This document shows positions 26,187 to 36,095 of a stretch of DNA of 64,000 nt, piece after piece. The notes beneath the pieces are model-generated. The model made no database searches. It worked only from the letters and a program-made list of their open reading frames with translations, and was not told where the DNA came from. The translations under genes were made by a program, and so were the position numbers. Source of the DNA: Paracoccaceae bacterium (GTDB taxonomy: Bacteria; Pseudomonadota; Alphaproteobacteria; Rhodobacterales; Rhodobacteraceae); contig JAUZRU010000009.1 in the NCBI GenBank assembly GCA_030950185.1, positions 1 to 64,000 on the forward strand, read 5' to 3'. Within the stretch, counting starts at the first letter, position 1. The number at the start of each line of letters is the position of its first letter.

Positions 26187-26662
26187 CGGTACAGGATTTT
26201 GTCAAGCTGCCAGACCAGGCGGCTGTTGAATACAGGATCGCGAAGCTCGGAAAAATCGCTCATCGGGTAGATGACCCATATCGGGCCTTTGTCCCGCACA
26301 GACAGTTCCTTGCCATCCATCGTCAATGCAAGAATTGGCTGATACTTGTCGAACTCGGACACCTGAACCTCGACTTCGTAATCATTCAGCGCGATCATAC
26401 GCACGCTGGCAGCCCCATCCGCATTGCAGATCCGCAACAGATAGCTGATCCGAGGCCCGCGAAAGCGGCGCACACCATCTATGAATTCGTTGGCGGTCCT
26501 GATTTCGAACTGCGGCATTGCCTTCAGCTCGGCCAAGGTAAAGGATCTGGCGATTTCGGGCGCGCCGTCCCTTTCCACGGTCAGGACGACCTGCGCCGCA
26601 ACGACCCCTGAAAACAGGGACAGCCACAGAAACGCAATCGCCGCGACTAATGAGTTCTTCAT
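26183..26662 (-). CDS. Periplasmic SUOX-fold (molybdopterin-binding-like) protein
   Basis: A 159-residue exported protein: signal peptide 1-23, then a small domain resembling the oxidoreductase molybdopterin-binding (sulfite oxidase) fold (FTLAELKAMPQFEI, RRFRGPRISYLLRI, DYEVEVQVSEFDKYQPILAL, GPIWVIYPMSD). The single Cys (C79) follows ISYLLRI and is not in the usual Mo-ligand context, so cofactor binding is doubtful. It is the first gene of the relay, overlapping the kinase by four bases, and probably acts as a periplasmic sensory subunit for the kinase. Start ATG 26662 was chosen because it begins the signal peptide. Confidence 0.8.
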   Translation of the reverse strand: MKNSLVAAIAFLWLSLFSGVVAAQVVLTVERDGAPEIARSFTLAELKAMPQFEIRTANEFIDGVRRFRGPRISYLLRICNADGAASVRMIALNDYEVEVQVSEFDKYQPILALTMDGKELSVRDKGPIWVIYPMSDFSELRDPVFNSRLVWQLDKILYR

Positions 26663-26825
26663 ACCCTGACCGCCGTCCCTTTTGCCCCCAAGGCACAAGA
26701 TTAACGGCAGGCCACGCCAAATGCCATAAAAATCTGAGAGGCCGCATTATACAGCCCTTTGGTTTTGCAGCACATTTCACGCCTGCCGAGAACGGGGCAG
26801 GGAAAACTCCCCCGCCCCTTGTTCA

Positions 26826-28715
26826 TCATTTCGGGTAGCCCAGCCCCTTCAGCGCCTCGGTAATCTCGTCCAGAATGGCCGGGTCGTCGATGGTTGCGGG
26901 CATCTTCCATTCTTCGCCATCGGCGATCTTCGCCATGGTGCCGCGCAGGATCTTGCCCGAGCGCGTCTTGGGCAGGCGCTCGACCACGACGGCCAGCTTG
27001 AAGGCCGCAACGGGGCCGATGCGTTCGCGCACCAGCTGGATACATTCGGCCACGACCTCGTCGGAACTGCGCCCCGCGCCGGCGTTCAGGCAAAGAAAGC
27101 CCATGGGCAACTGCCCCTTGAGTGCATCCTTGACGCCGATTACCGCACATTCCGCGACATCCGGGTGGCTGGCAAGAACCTCTTCCATGGCGCCGGTAGA
27201 CAGACGATGGCCCGCGACATTGATCACGTCATCGGTGCGCGCCATGATGTAGAGATAGCCGTCGTCGTCCTTGTAACCCGCATCGCCGGTTTCGTAATAG
27301 CCGGGGAAGGTGGACAGGTAGGATTTCCTGTAACGTTCATCCGCCTGCCACAATGTCGGCAGCGTGCCCGGCGGCAGCGGCAGCTTGACCACGATCGCGC
27401 CCAGCTCGCCCGCGCCCAGCTCATGCCCGTCATCGTCCAGCACCCGCACGTCATAGCCCGGCATGGGCACGCCGGGCGAGCCCTCCTTGATCGGAAGCAA
27501 CTCGATCCCCACGGGGTTTGCGGCAATCGCCCAACCGGTTTCGGTTTGCCACCAGTGGTCGATCACCGGCACGCCCAGCTTGTCTTCGGCCCAGTGGAGG
27601 GTGTCCGGGTCGGTGCGCTCGCCGGCCAGAAACAGGGTTTGCAGGCAGGACAGGTCGTATTTTGCGATGAATTCGCCGTCCGGGTCGATTCGCTTGATGG
27701 CGCGAAATGCGGTCGGAGCGGTAAACAGCGCCTTGACACCATATTCGGAGATCACCCGCCAAAAGGTGCCGGCATCGGGGGTGCCCACGGGCTTGCCTTC
27801 GAACAGGATCGAGGTACTGCCCTGGATCAGCGGCGCATAGCAGATATAGCTGTGCCCCACGACCCAGCCCACGTCAGAGGCCGCCCAGAACACATCGCCC
27901 GGATCAATGCCGTAGATGGCCTTCATGCTCCAATGCAGGGCGACCAGATGGCCGGCATTGGGGCGCACCACGCCCTTGGGCTGGCCGGTGGTGCCCGAGG
28001 TGTAGAGGATATAGACTGGATCATCCCCGCGCAGGGTCACGCATTCGGCGGGCGCGGCGCCTTGCTGAAAGGCGTCCCATTCGAAATCGCGCCCCTCGAT
28101 CAGGGGGGCGCGCTCCATTTCGCGTTGCAGGATAACGCAGAAATCGGGCTTGTGTTCGGCCATCTCGATGGCACCATCCAGCAGCGGCTTGTAGGCGATG
28201 ACGCGGCCCGGCTCGATCCCGCAAGAGGCGGCGATCACCGCCTTGGGGCGCGCATCATCGATGCGCGTGGCCAGCTCGTTGGCGGCAAATCCGCCGAACA
28301 CGACCGAATGGATGGCCCCGATGCGTGCACAGGCCAGCATGGCGACCACGGCCTCGGGCACCATCGGCATGTAGATCACCACCCGGTCGCCCCTGGCTAC
28401 GCCGCGCGCCTGCAGGGCGCCGGCCAGCAGGGCGACGCGGTCGCGCATCTGGGCATATGTGAATTTCGCCTTTTTCCCGGTTACCGGGCTGTCATAGATG
28501 ATCGCCACCCGGTCGCCATTGCCCGCCTCGACATGGCGGTCCAGCGCGTTCCAGCAGGTGTTGACCTCGGCATCCTTGAACCATTCGTAAAAAGGGGCGT
28601 TTTCGTCAAACAGCGCGCGCGAGGGCGGCTTGACCCAGTCGATCGCCTCGGCCGCCTTCATCCAGAAGCCTTCGGGATCGCTCTTCCAGCTTTCATAAAC
28701 CTCCCGGTAACCCAT
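26826..28715 (-). CDS. prpE: Propionyl-CoA synthetase
   Basis: Activates propionate to propionyl-CoA with ATP. It is 629 residues long. Start ATG 28715 has GGAGG eight bases upstream. Adenylate-forming enzyme motifs are present: the P-loop YTSGTTGQPKGV in the first half, WWQTETGWAI, YYETGDAGYKDDDGY, and near the C-terminus the acylation-target lysine K588 in PKTRSGKILR. The N-terminal YESWKSDPEGFW and DVGWVVGHSYICYAPL segments favour PrpE over acetyl-CoA synthetase. It follows maeB on the same strand (15-base gap) and supplies the substrate for PccA/PccB in the same region. Confidence 0.93.
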   Translation of the reverse strand: MGYREVYESWKSDPEGFWMKAAEAIDWVKPPSRALFDENAPFYEWFKDAEVNTCWNALDRHVEAGNGDRVAIIYDSPVTGKKAKFTYAQMRDRVALLAGALQARGVARGDRVVIYMPMVPEAVVAMLACARIGAIHSVVFGGFAANELATRIDDARPKAVIAASCGIEPGRVIAYKPLLDGAIEMAEHKPDFCVILQREMERAPLIEGRDFEWDAFQQGAAPAECVTLRGDDPVYILYTSGTTGQPKGVVRPNAGHLVALHWSMKAIYGIDPGDVFWAASDVGWVVGHSYICYAPLIQGSTSILFEGKPVGTPDAGTFWRVISEYGVKALFTAPTAFRAIKRIDPDGEFIAKYDLSCLQTLFLAGERTDPDTLHWAEDKLGVPVIDHWWQTETGWAIAANPVGIELLPIKEGSPGVPMPGYDVRVLDDDGHELGAGELGAIVVKLPLPPGTLPTLWQADERYRKSYLSTFPGYYETGDAGYKDDDGYLYIMARTDDVINVAGHRLSTGAMEEVLASHPDVAECAVIGVKDALKGQLPMGFLCLNAGAGRSSDEVVAECIQLVRERIGPVAAFKLAVVVERLPKTRSGKILRGTMAKIADGEEWKMPATIDDPAILDEITEALKGLGYPK

Positions 28716-28730
28716 CACTCATTCCTCCGT

Positions 28731-31010
28731 TCATCCGTAATGTTGCACCGGCGTCCCCGCCAGGGCCGCGATGTTCAGCAGGCCCCGCGCCGAAATTGCG
28801 GGCGTAACGATATGCGCCCGGTTGCCCATTCCCATCAGGATCGGGCCGACCTCCAGCCCGTGGGCCGAAATCTTGAGTACGTTCTTGACCCCGCTTGCCG
28901 CGTCGGTCGAGGCAAAGACAAGCACATTGGCCGGGTCGTCAAAGCGCGCATCCGGCAGCAGCCGCGCGCGCAGTTCCGGGTCGAGCGCCGCGTCTGCGTG
29001 CATTTCGCCTTCGTAGCAGAAATCGCGTTCCTCGGCGTCCAGTATGGCCAGCGCCGCACGCATCCGCCGACCGCTGTCGGTATCGAGATTGCCGAATTGA
29101 GAATGCGAGCACAGGGCGATCCGGGGTTCGACACCAAAACGGCGCACATGGCGCGCGGCGGCAATCACGCATTCGGCGATCTGCTCGGCGCTGGGCTCGG
29201 GATTGACCTGGGTGTCGGCCACAAACAACGGGCCGTTTTCCATGATCATCAGCGACAGCGCGCCGACCGGGTGCAGCCCGTCAGTGGCAAGAACCTGGCT
29301 GACATAGTTGAGATGCCACAGATATTGCCCGAAAGTGCCGCAGATCAGGCTGTCGGCCTCGCCGCGATGCACCATGACCGCACCGATTGCCGTGGTATTG
29401 GTGCGCAAGATCGCCTTGGCCAGATCGGGTGTCACGCCCCGGCGTTTCATGATCTGGTGGTAGGTGTTCCAATATTCGCGGAAACGGGGGTCGAATTCCG
29501 GGTTCACCAGGTCGAAATGCTCGCCCTCGCGGATCTTGAGGCCAAAACGTTCGATCCGCCGTTCGACCACCTCGGGGCGGCCGATCAGGATCGGACGATC
29601 GACATTTTCCTCGACCATGGCGCTGGCGGCGCGCAAGACGCGCTCGTCCTCGCCCTCGGCAAAAACGATGCGGCGATCGGCGCTGCGGGCGGCGTCGAAA
29701 ACCGGCCGCATGATCATGGATGAACGGAACACCGCGCCTTCCAGACGCTCGCGATAGGCCCGCATGTCGGCAATGGGTCGGGTCGCGACACCGCTTTTCA
29801 TCGCCGCTTCGGCGACAGCGCCCGCAATGCTGGCCATCAGGCGCGGGTCAAAGGGTTTCGGAATCAGGTAATCGGGGCCAAAGCTCATCTGTTCGCCCTG
29901 ATAGGCGGCGGCGGCCTCGGCGCTGGTGGTCTGGCGGGCAAGTTCGGCAATGCCGTGGATGCAGGCCAGCTGCATGTCGTCGTTTATCTCGGTCGCCCCA
30001 ACATCCAGTGCGCCGCGAAAGATGAACGGGAAACACAACACATTGTTGACCTGGTTGGGAAAGTCGGATCGCCCCGTGGCAATGATCGCTTCGGGGCGGA
30101 CCGTTTTTACCTCGTCGGGCAGGATTTCCGGTGTGGGGTTGGCCAGCGCGAAGATGATCGGATGGTCGGCCATTTTCGCAACTTGCGCGGGCTTCAGAAC
30201 GCCGGGGCCGGAAAGACCAAGAAACAGATCGGCCCCTTCGATCACATCGTCTAGCGTGCGCAGGTCGGTCTCTTGCGCATATTCCGCCTTTTGGGCGGTC
30301 ATCTCGGCCTCCCGGCCCTTGTAGACCAGACCGGCTATGTCACACAGCCAGACATTTTCGCGCCGCACACCCAGTTTGAGCAGCATGTTCAGACAGGCGA
30401 TCCCGGCCGCGCCCCCGCCGGTGGACACCACCTTGATTTCGTCGAACCGCTTGCCCGCGATTTGCAGCGCGTTGGTTGCCGCGGCGCCAACGACGATGGC
30501 CGTGCCGTGCTGGTCGTCATGAAAGACCGGGATGTTCATGCGTTCGCGGCAGATGCGTTCGACGATAAAGCAATCGGGCGCCTTGATGTCTTCGAGGTTG
30601 ATCGCGCCAAAGGCGGGTTCCAGTGAACAGACGATATCAGCCAGACGCTCGGGGTCGGATTCGTTCAGTTCCAGATCGAAACAGTCGATGCCCGCGAATT
30701 TCTTGAACAGAACTGCCTTGCCTTCCATCACGGGTTTGGCGGCCAGCGGGCCGATATTGCCCAGCCCCAGCACGGCGGTGCCATTGGTCACCACCGCGAC
30801 AAGGTTGGCCCGCGCCGTATAGCGCGCCGCCGAAGCCGGGTCGGCAACGATATCGTTGCAGGCCTCGGCCACACCTGGTGAATAGGCCCGTGCCAGATCA
30901 CGCCCGTTGGCAAGGGGCTTGGTTGCACGGATTTCCAGCTTTCCGGGTTTCGGAAACTCGTGATATTCCAGCGCCGCCTTGCGCAGATTGTCAGTCGGCC
31001 GTTCGGTCAT
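28731..31010 (-). CDS. maeB: NADP-dependent malic enzyme (MaeB type, with phosphotransacetylase-like domain)
   Basis: Converts malate to pyruvate and CO2 with NADP. The 759-residue size is that of the large bacterial type: residues to about 430 form the malic enzyme ([49 protein letters not shown]), and the rest is a phosphotransacetylase-like regulatory domain ([26 protein letters not shown]). That domain usually senses acetyl-CoA and is not catalytic. With the propionate genes around it, the enzyme can turn succinyl-CoA-derived C4 acids to pyruvate. It is first in a probable maeB-prpE operon and divergent from nhaA. Confidence 0.96.
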   Translation of the reverse strand: MTERPTDNLRKAALEYHEFPKPGKLEIRATKPLANGRDLARAYSPGVAEACNDIVADPASAARYTARANLVAVVTNGTAVLGLGNIGPLAAKPVMEGKAVLFKKFAGIDCFDLELNESDPERLADIVCSLEPAFGAINLEDIKAPDCFIVERICRERMNIPVFHDDQHGTAIVVGAAATNALQIAGKRFDEIKVVSTGGGAAGIACLNMLLKLGVRRENVWLCDIAGLVYKGREAEMTAQKAEYAQETDLRTLDDVIEGADLFLGLSGPGVLKPAQVAKMADHPIIFALANPTPEILPDEVKTVRPEAIIATGRSDFPNQVNNVLCFPFIFRGALDVGATEINDDMQLACIHGIAELARQTTSAEAAAAYQGEQMSFGPDYLIPKPFDPRLMASIAGAVAEAAMKSGVATRPIADMRAYRERLEGAVFRSSMIMRPVFDAARSADRRIVFAEGEDERVLRAASAMVEENVDRPILIGRPEVVERRIERFGLKIREGEHFDLVNPEFDPRFREYWNTYHQIMKRRGVTPDLAKAILRTNTTAIGAVMVHRGEADSLICGTFGQYLWHLNYVSQVLATDGLHPVGALSLMIMENGPLFVADTQVNPEPSAEQIAECVIAAARHVRRFGVEPRIALCSHSQFGNLDTDSGRRMRAALAILDAEERDFCYEGEMHADAALDPELRARLLPDARFDDPANVLVFASTDAASGVKNVLKISAHGLEVGPILMGMGNRAHIVTPAISARGLLNIAALAGTPVQHYG

Positions 31011-31039
31011 GGATCTACCCTCTGTTCATGGTGGCATAT

Positions 31040-31059
31040 ATGGTTCACCGTTAAACCAT
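31040..31059. promoter_or_regulatory. Inverted repeat in the maeB/nhaA divergent promoter region
   Basis: ATGGTT (31040-31045) and AACCAT (31054-31059) form a perfect 6-base inverted repeat with an 8-base spacer, about 30 bases from the maeB start codon. A third related element, CTGGTTC, follows at about 31060. The position is suited to controlling maeB. No known regulator motif is recognised. Confidence 0.3.
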
Positions 31060-31165
31060 CTGGTTCAGAGGGCAAGTAAAATTGCCAATTTGCATGCGCT
31101 GACTTGAATCCACCGGTTTTGCCCCCACATTTCTGCGAACGACAACCAGAAATGACAGGAAATCC

Positions 31166-32347
31166 ATGCTGCTTGCTGCACTCGACCGCTTCTTCCGCCA
31201 TGAGGCTGCCGGAGGCATCCTGTTGATACTGTCCGCCGCGGCCGCGCTGGCCGTCGCAAATTCCGGGCTTGCCGGCACATATGACAGCTTTCTCAATACT
31301 TATTTCACCGTTTCCCTTGGCGACGCTGGCCTGTCGAAACCGCTGATCCTGTGGATCAATGACGGGTTGATGGCGATCTTCTTTTTCCTGATCGGGCTGG
31401 AACTCAAACGCGAGATCATGGAAGGCAAGCTGAAGAACCCGCGCGACGTCGTGTTGCCGGGGCTGGCGGCCGTTGGTGGCATGGCGGTTCCGGCGTTGAT
31501 ATATCTGCTGCTGAATGGCGGCGTCCCCGAAAACCTGCGCGGCTGGGCGATACCGTCGGCGACCGATATCGCATTCGCGCTGGGCGTGCTCGCGCTGTTG
31601 GGCAAGCGCGCGCCGGCCAGCCTCAAGGTGTTTCTGCTGACGCTGGCCATTCTTGATGACATGGGCGCGATCATCATCATCGCGCTGTTCTATACCTCGG
31701 AACTGAGCATGACGCATCTGGCACTGGCCGCGCTGCCGATTGCCGGCATGGCGTGGCTCAACCTGCGCGGTGCACATCGGGTGGCGCCCACGCTGCTGCT
31801 GGGCCTCATGCTGTGGGTGCTGGTGTTGAAATCCGGCGTACATGCCACACTTGCAGGCGTTGTTGTCGCCTTTTTCATCCCACTGAAGGACAAGCACGGA
31901 AAATCGCCCCTGCATGCGCTGGAAGACGGGCTTGCGCCCTATGTCCTTTACCTGATCGTGCCGCTTTTCGCCTTTGCCAATGCGGGCGTCACCCTGACCG
32001 GGATCAGTTTCGCCGACCTGCTTGCACCGCTGCCACTGGGCATCGCTGCCGGCCTTGTCATCGGCAAGCAGCTGGGCGTGTTCGGTTTTACCTGGGCGCT
32101 GGTCAAGATGGGAATCGTGCGCCTGCCCCATGGCGCGGGCTGGGTTCATATCTACGGGCTGGCCTGCCTTGCCGGCATCGGCTTTACCATGTCGCTGTTC
32201 ATCGGCGGGTTGAGTTTCGACAACCCCGAACAGATGAACGCCGTGCGCCTTGGGGTGCTGAGCGGGTCGGCCATATCGGCGGTGCTGGGCTATCTGGTGC
32301 TGTATTTCGCCGGCAACAAGAGCGCCGAGCTTGCCGAGACGGCCTGA
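31166..32347 (+). CDS. nhaA: Na+/H+ antiporter NhaA
   Basis: Inner-membrane antiporter that exchanges internal sodium for external protons, for salt and pH homeostasis. The 393 residues span about 12 hydrophobic helices. The transport residues are present: D134 in SATDIAFALG and the D164-D165 pair in LAILDDMGAI, equivalent to E. coli D133, D163 and D164. The family opening (FFRHEAAGGILLI) is intact. The start has AGGA seven bases upstream. A sodium antiporter suits a marine or saline organism. It appears to be monocistronic, convergent with the mutase gene. Confidence 0.97.
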   Translation: MLLAALDRFFRHEAAGGILLILSAAAALAVANSGLAGTYDSFLNTYFTVSLGDAGLSKPLILWINDGLMAIFFFLIGLELKREIMEGKLKNPRDVVLPGLAAVGGMAVPALIYLLLNGGVPENLRGWAIPSATDIAFALGVLALLGKRAPASLKVFLLTLAILDDMGAIIIIALFYTSELSMTHLALAALPIAGMAWLNLRGAHRVAPTLLLGLMLWVLVLKSGVHATLAGVVVAFFIPLKDKHGKSPLHALEDGLAPYVLYLIVPLFAFANAGVTLTGISFADLLAPLPLGIAAGLVIGKQLGVFGFTWALVKMGIVRLPHGAGWVHIYGLACLAGIGFTMSLFIGGLSFDNPEQMNAVRLGVLSGSAISAVLGYLVLYFAGNKSAELAETA

Positions 32348-32397
32348 GCCATCACCACCTGTCGCATCAACGGCCATGCTTATGACCGCCCTTCGTG

Positions 32398-34530
32398 TCA
32401 TCCGCGCACCTCGCGGATGATCGACAGGATGTTCTTTGCCGCCTCGGGAATGTTGGTGCCGGGGCCAAAGATCGCCTTGACCCCCGCCTTGTACAGGAAA
32501 TCGTAATCCTGCTGGGGGATCACGCCGCCGCAGATCACGATGATGTCGTCAGCGCCCTGTTCGCGCAACGCCTCGACCAGCTTGGGTGCCAGCGTCTTGT
32601 GGCCCGCGGCCTGGCTGCTGATCCCGACCACATGCACGTCATTGTCGATGGCATCCTGCGCGGCCTCTTCCGGGGTCTGGAAAAGGGGGCCCACATCGAC
32701 GTCAAAGCCGATATCGGCAAAAGCGGTGGCGATCACCTTGGCGCCGCGGTCATGGCCATCCTGGCCCATCTTGACCACCAGCATACGCGGGCGGCGGCCC
32801 TCGGTTGCGGCGAATTCCTCGACCTCGCGCTGGATTTCGGCGAAGCCTTCGTCGCCTTCATAGGCCGCGCCATAGACGCCGGACAATGTTTTCACCTCGG
32901 CCCGATGCCGTCCGAATGCTTTTTCCATGGCGTCCGATATCTCCCCTACGGTTGCGCGGGCGCGTGCCGCCGCGACAGCAAGCTCCAGCAGATTGCCCTT
33001 GCCCGAACGCGCCGCCCCTTCAAGCGCATCAAGCGCCGCCTGACAGGCATCTGCGTCGCGTGTTGCACGAATCTGCTTCAGCCGCGCAATCTGGGAATCG
33101 CGGACCGCGCTGTTGTCGATCTCGCGGACATCGACCTCGGGCTCGTGCTCGGCGCGGAACTTGTTGACCCCCACGATCACCTCTTCACCGCGGTCGATGG
33201 CGGCCTGGCGGCGCGCGGCGGCCTCTTCGATGCGCAGTTTCGGCATGCCGCTGGCAACAGCCTTGGTCATACCGCCCATTTCGTCAACCTCGTCCAGAAT
33301 TTCGGTCGCCGCATCTACAAGGTCGGCCGTCAGCTTTTCGATGTAATACGACCCGGCCAACGGGTCGACAACATGGGTCACCCCGGTTTCGTTTTGCAGG
33401 ATCAGCTGGGTATTGCGCGCAATGCGAGCCGAAAATTCGGTGGGCAGCGCGATTGCCTCGTCAAAAGAGTTGGTGTGCAGGCTTTGCGTACCCCCCAGAA
33501 CCGCGCTCATCGCCTCATAGGCCGTGCGCACGATGTTGTTGTAGGGATCCTGTTCCTGCAAGCTGACACCCGAAGTCTGACAATGGGTGCGCAGCATCTT
33601 GGAGCGTTCCGATTTCGCGCCAAACCCCTCCATGATGCGGGCCCACAACACGCGGGCCGCGCGCAGCTTGGCAATTTCCATGAAGAAATTCATGCCTATG
33701 GCAAAAAAGAAGCTCAACCTTCCTGCGAAGGCATCGACATCCATGCCACGCTCGATCGCGGCGCGCACATATTCCTTGCCGTCGGCAAGGGTAAAGGCCA
33801 GTTCCTGCACAAGCGTCGCACCGGCCTCTTGCATGTGATAGCCGCTGATGGAAATCGAGTTGAACCGCGGCATTTTATTAGAAGTGTATTCAATGATGTC
33901 GGCAACGATCCGCATGCTGGGCTCGGGCGGATAGATATAGGTATTGCGCACCATGAATTCCTTGAGGATGTCGTTCTGGATGGTGCCCGACAGCTGTTCC
34001 TGCGCCACCCCCTGTTCCTCGCCCGCGACGATGAAACTGGCCAGCACCGGGATCACCGCGCCGTTCATCGTCATGCTGACCGAAACCTTGTCCAGAGGGA
34101 TGCCGTCAAACAGGATCTTCATGTCCTCGACACTGTCGATGGCCACGCCGGCCTTTCCCACATCGCCGACCACACGCGGATGGTCGCTGTCATAACCGCG
34201 ATGGGTTGCCAGGTCGAAGGCGACCGAAACCCCCTGCTGCCCGCCGGCCAGCGCCTGACGGTAAAAGGCATTGCTTTCCTCGGCGGTGGAAAAGCCCGCA
34301 TATTGGCGGATCGTCCAGGGCCGGCCCGCATACATGGTGGCCTTGACGCCCCGCGCAAATGGGGAAAAGCCCGGCAGATTGCCAAGGGTATCGAGACCTT
34401 CCAGGTCGCCCTCGGTGTAAAGCGGCTTGACGGTGATGCCTTCGGGCGTGTGCCAATCGAGATCCTCCAGCGGCCTGCCCCGCAGTTCCCTTTCGGCCAG
34501 CTTCTTCCAGTCTTCCAGCTTGTCGCTCAT
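32398..34530 (-). CDS. scpA: Methylmalonyl-CoA mutase
   Basis: Adenosylcobalamin-dependent isomerisation of methylmalonyl-CoA to succinyl-CoA. The 710 residues carry both the TIM-barrel catalytic domain ([38 protein letters not shown], near-central NAYEAMSAV-type segment) and the C-terminal cobalamin domain with the DGHDRG motif near residue 592, so it is the single-chain homodimeric type. ATG 34530 has GAGGGA upstream. It overlaps the stop of a sulfotransferase-like gene by four bases. With prpE, pccA and pccB it completes propionate use except for the epimerase; no MeaB chaperone is in the window. Confidence 0.97.
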   Translation of the reverse strand: MSDKLEDWKKLAERELRGRPLEDLDWHTPEGITVKPLYTEGDLEGLDTLGNLPGFSPFARGVKATMYAGRPWTIRQYAGFSTAEESNAFYRQALAGGQQGVSVAFDLATHRGYDSDHPRVVGDVGKAGVAIDSVEDMKILFDGIPLDKVSVSMTMNGAVIPVLASFIVAGEEQGVAQEQLSGTIQNDILKEFMVRNTYIYPPEPSMRIVADIIEYTSNKMPRFNSISISGYHMQEAGATLVQELAFTLADGKEYVRAAIERGMDVDAFAGRLSFFFAIGMNFFMEIAKLRAARVLWARIMEGFGAKSERSKMLRTHCQTSGVSLQEQDPYNNIVRTAYEAMSAVLGGTQSLHTNSFDEAIALPTEFSARIARNTQLILQNETGVTHVVDPLAGSYYIEKLTADLVDAATEILDEVDEMGGMTKAVASGMPKLRIEEAAARRQAAIDRGEEVIVGVNKFRAEHEPEVDVREIDNSAVRDSQIARLKQIRATRDADACQAALDALEGAARSGKGNLLELAVAAARARATVGEISDAMEKAFGRHRAEVKTLSGVYGAAYEGDEGFAEIQREVEEFAATEGRRPRMLVVKMGQDGHDRGAKVIATAFADIGFDVDVGPLFQTPEEAAQDAIDNDVHVVGISSQAAGHKTLAPKLVEALREQGADDIIVICGGVIPQQDYDFLYKAGVKAIFGPGTNIPEAAKNILSIIREVRG

Positions 34531-35498
34531 GCTGTCCCTCGCATTTCGGATTGGGTGTCGCCCGCAAAGCGGGGCATCATCATTGCCGGGCCCTGGCCAA
34601 CGCCATTGCTGCGCAGCCAGGCAATGTCGTCCCGGTATTTGCGCATCAGCACTTCCTGCTGAGCGGAATCGAACGGCATGAACCGCCCGCGCCCTGCCGG
34701 GATGCGGGCAGCGCCACCGGCATCGCCACGCGCAAGCAACGCCGCCCGCAGCGCGTTCCGGTCTGGCGAGGCATTCACCCGCTCGCCGGCAACTGTGCTC
34801 AGGCCCCGGCCTGTGCCGGTCAACACCCGCAACTGCGCCGAGGGGCGGCCCTTCAGGCGGTCGAATTCCCACACCACCATCCTGGCAAGGGGAAATGCCG
34901 CCGCTACCTGTGAAACGACTTGCCGCCAGCTGCCCGGCTGGGCAACCAGCCTGTCAAGATCACCGTGCCGGGGCGCGGGATCGCCTGCATTGATGGCATA
35001 GGCAAGCGCCGAGGCCCAGTAATCGGGATAGGGGCGAATGCAGATGCCGACCCGCGTGCAATGCGCGCCGAAAATCCGCGAAAAACGGGAAAGCCGTTGT
35101 GGCAAATCGGGATACAAAACCCCCATGCGCAGGTTACGCCGGACCGAGCCAAGGATATTTTCCTCGCTGATCAACAGCTGCCGACACCCCTGCGCTGCAA
35201 GCTGTCCCATCTGGTCTGCGATCATGTCGGCGCTGCGGTTGATCCTGCGTTCGGTCAACTGCCTGTCCTTTTCCGGCCCGTCCAGCAGTCCGGCAAAAAG
35301 ATCACCCCTGGTATCGCCCGGCAACCAGCAGGCCAGCCCGCGGCGCATCAGACGAAAACGGTCCTGCCACAGCGCCCTTTGCAGCGCCGTTGTGCCGGTG
35401 CGATGCGCGCCGATATGCAGGAACACCTCGAGCAAGTGCCGACCCCATTTTGCCAGCGAGGCCCCACGCCCCGCGCCATATGCAAGCAAAAGCAACAT
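34527..35498 (-). CDS. Sulfotransferase-like protein
   Basis: A 323-residue protein whose [15 protein letters not shown] (about 26-40) matches the PAPS-binding P-loop region of sulfotransferases, and [15 protein letters not shown] in the middle resembles the 3'-phosphate-binding region. The rest is weakly conserved, so the acceptor is unknown. Start is assigned to ATG 35498, with AGAGG upstream; a GTG just before the P-loop is a shorter alternative. Its stop overlaps the start of the methylmalonyl-CoA mutase gene, a linkage with no evident metabolic logic. No PAPS synthesis genes are in the window. Confidence 0.72.
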   Translation of the reverse strand: MLLLLAYGAGRGASLAKWGRHLLEVFLHIGAHRTGTTALQRALWQDRFRLMRRGLACWLPGDTRGDLFAGLLDGPEKDRQLTERRINRSADMIADQMGQLAAQGCRQLLISEENILGSVRRNLRMGVLYPDLPQRLSRFSRIFGAHCTRVGICIRPYPDYWASALAYAINAGDPAPRHGDLDRLVAQPGSWRQVVSQVAAAFPLARMVVWEFDRLKGRPSAQLRVLTGTGRGLSTVAGERVNASPDRNALRAALLARGDAGGAARIPAGRGRFMPFDSAQQEVLMRKYRDDIAWLRSNGVGQGPAMMMPRFAGDTQSEMRGTA

Positions 35499-35594
35499 TA
35501 AATGGCACCTCTGAGCCGAGGTTTAACAAACAGCGCCGATTGCCCCTTGGAAAGCAGACAAATAAGCCCAATATGAATCGAATACGGAGGATTC

Positions 35595-36014
35595 ATGAAA
35601 CCGCTGACCCTGCTGGCCACCGCGCTGACATTTGCCCTGATTCTGCCGACGGGCACATCGGCGCAGGACACCAACCCTTTGGCCGAATATGCCTGGATCA
35701 AGCGCCCGCTTGTGATCTTTGCCGATTCCGCCAACGACCCGCGATTCCAGCGGCAGATGAAGCTGCTTGAAGATGACCCGAAATCGCTTGCAGAACGCGA
35801 TGTCGTCATCCTGACCGATACCGACCCTGCTGCCCGCAGCCCGCTGCGGCTGAAACTGCGGCCGCGCGGTTTCATGCTGGTATTGATCGCCAAGGACGGC
35901 AAGATCGCCTTTCGCAAGCCCCTGCCCCGAACGGTGCGCGAAATCAGCCGCGCCATCGACAAGATGCCCATGCGCCTTGACGAGATGAAGGAAAAGCGCG
36001 GCATCAGGGACTGA
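35595..36014 (+). CDS. Exported DUF4174 protein
   Basis: A 139-residue secreted protein with a signal peptide (about 1-23, TSA before QDTNP) followed by a DUF4174 domain: YAWIKRPLVIFADSANDPRFQRQ, then FMLVLIAKDGKIAFRKP. The fold suggests a thioredoxin-like beta-alpha arrangement without cysteines in the active position, so no redox role is implied. GGAGG lies four bases before the ATG. It stands alone on the plus strand between pccA (convergent) and the sulfotransferase-like gene (divergent). Function unknown. Confidence 0.85.
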   Translation: MKPLTLLATALTFALILPTGTSAQDTNPLAEYAWIKRPLVIFADSANDPRFQRQMKLLEDDPKSLAERDVVILTDTDPAARSPLRLKLRPRGFMLVLIAKDGKIAFRKPLPRTVREISRAIDKMPMRLDEMKEKRGIRD

Positions 36015-36030
36015 ACGCGCGCAAACGCCC

Positions 36031-36049
36031 CCCCGGCTGTGTGCCGGGG
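36031..36049. terminator. GC-rich hairpin between convergent DUF4174 gene and pccA
   Basis: CCCCGGC (36031-36037) and GCCGGGG (36043-36049) form a 7-base perfect stem with a 5-base loop in the 81-base gap between two convergent genes. No T-run follows on either strand, so it may only help termination. Confidence 0.4.
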
Positions 36050-36095
36050 ATGGTGCAAACCCGAAAGCGGTTGCGCAGCACTCATTCCTTTACCC

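Noticed and set aside
27165-29723. 852-codon plus-strand open frame
   Set aside because: It lies entirely opposite prpE and maeB, both certain genes, and its translation is low-complexity His/Arg/Gly-rich without any family feature.
32395-34662. 755-codon plus-strand open frame
   Set aside because: Antisense to the methylmalonyl-CoA mutase gene; no ribosome site or domain.
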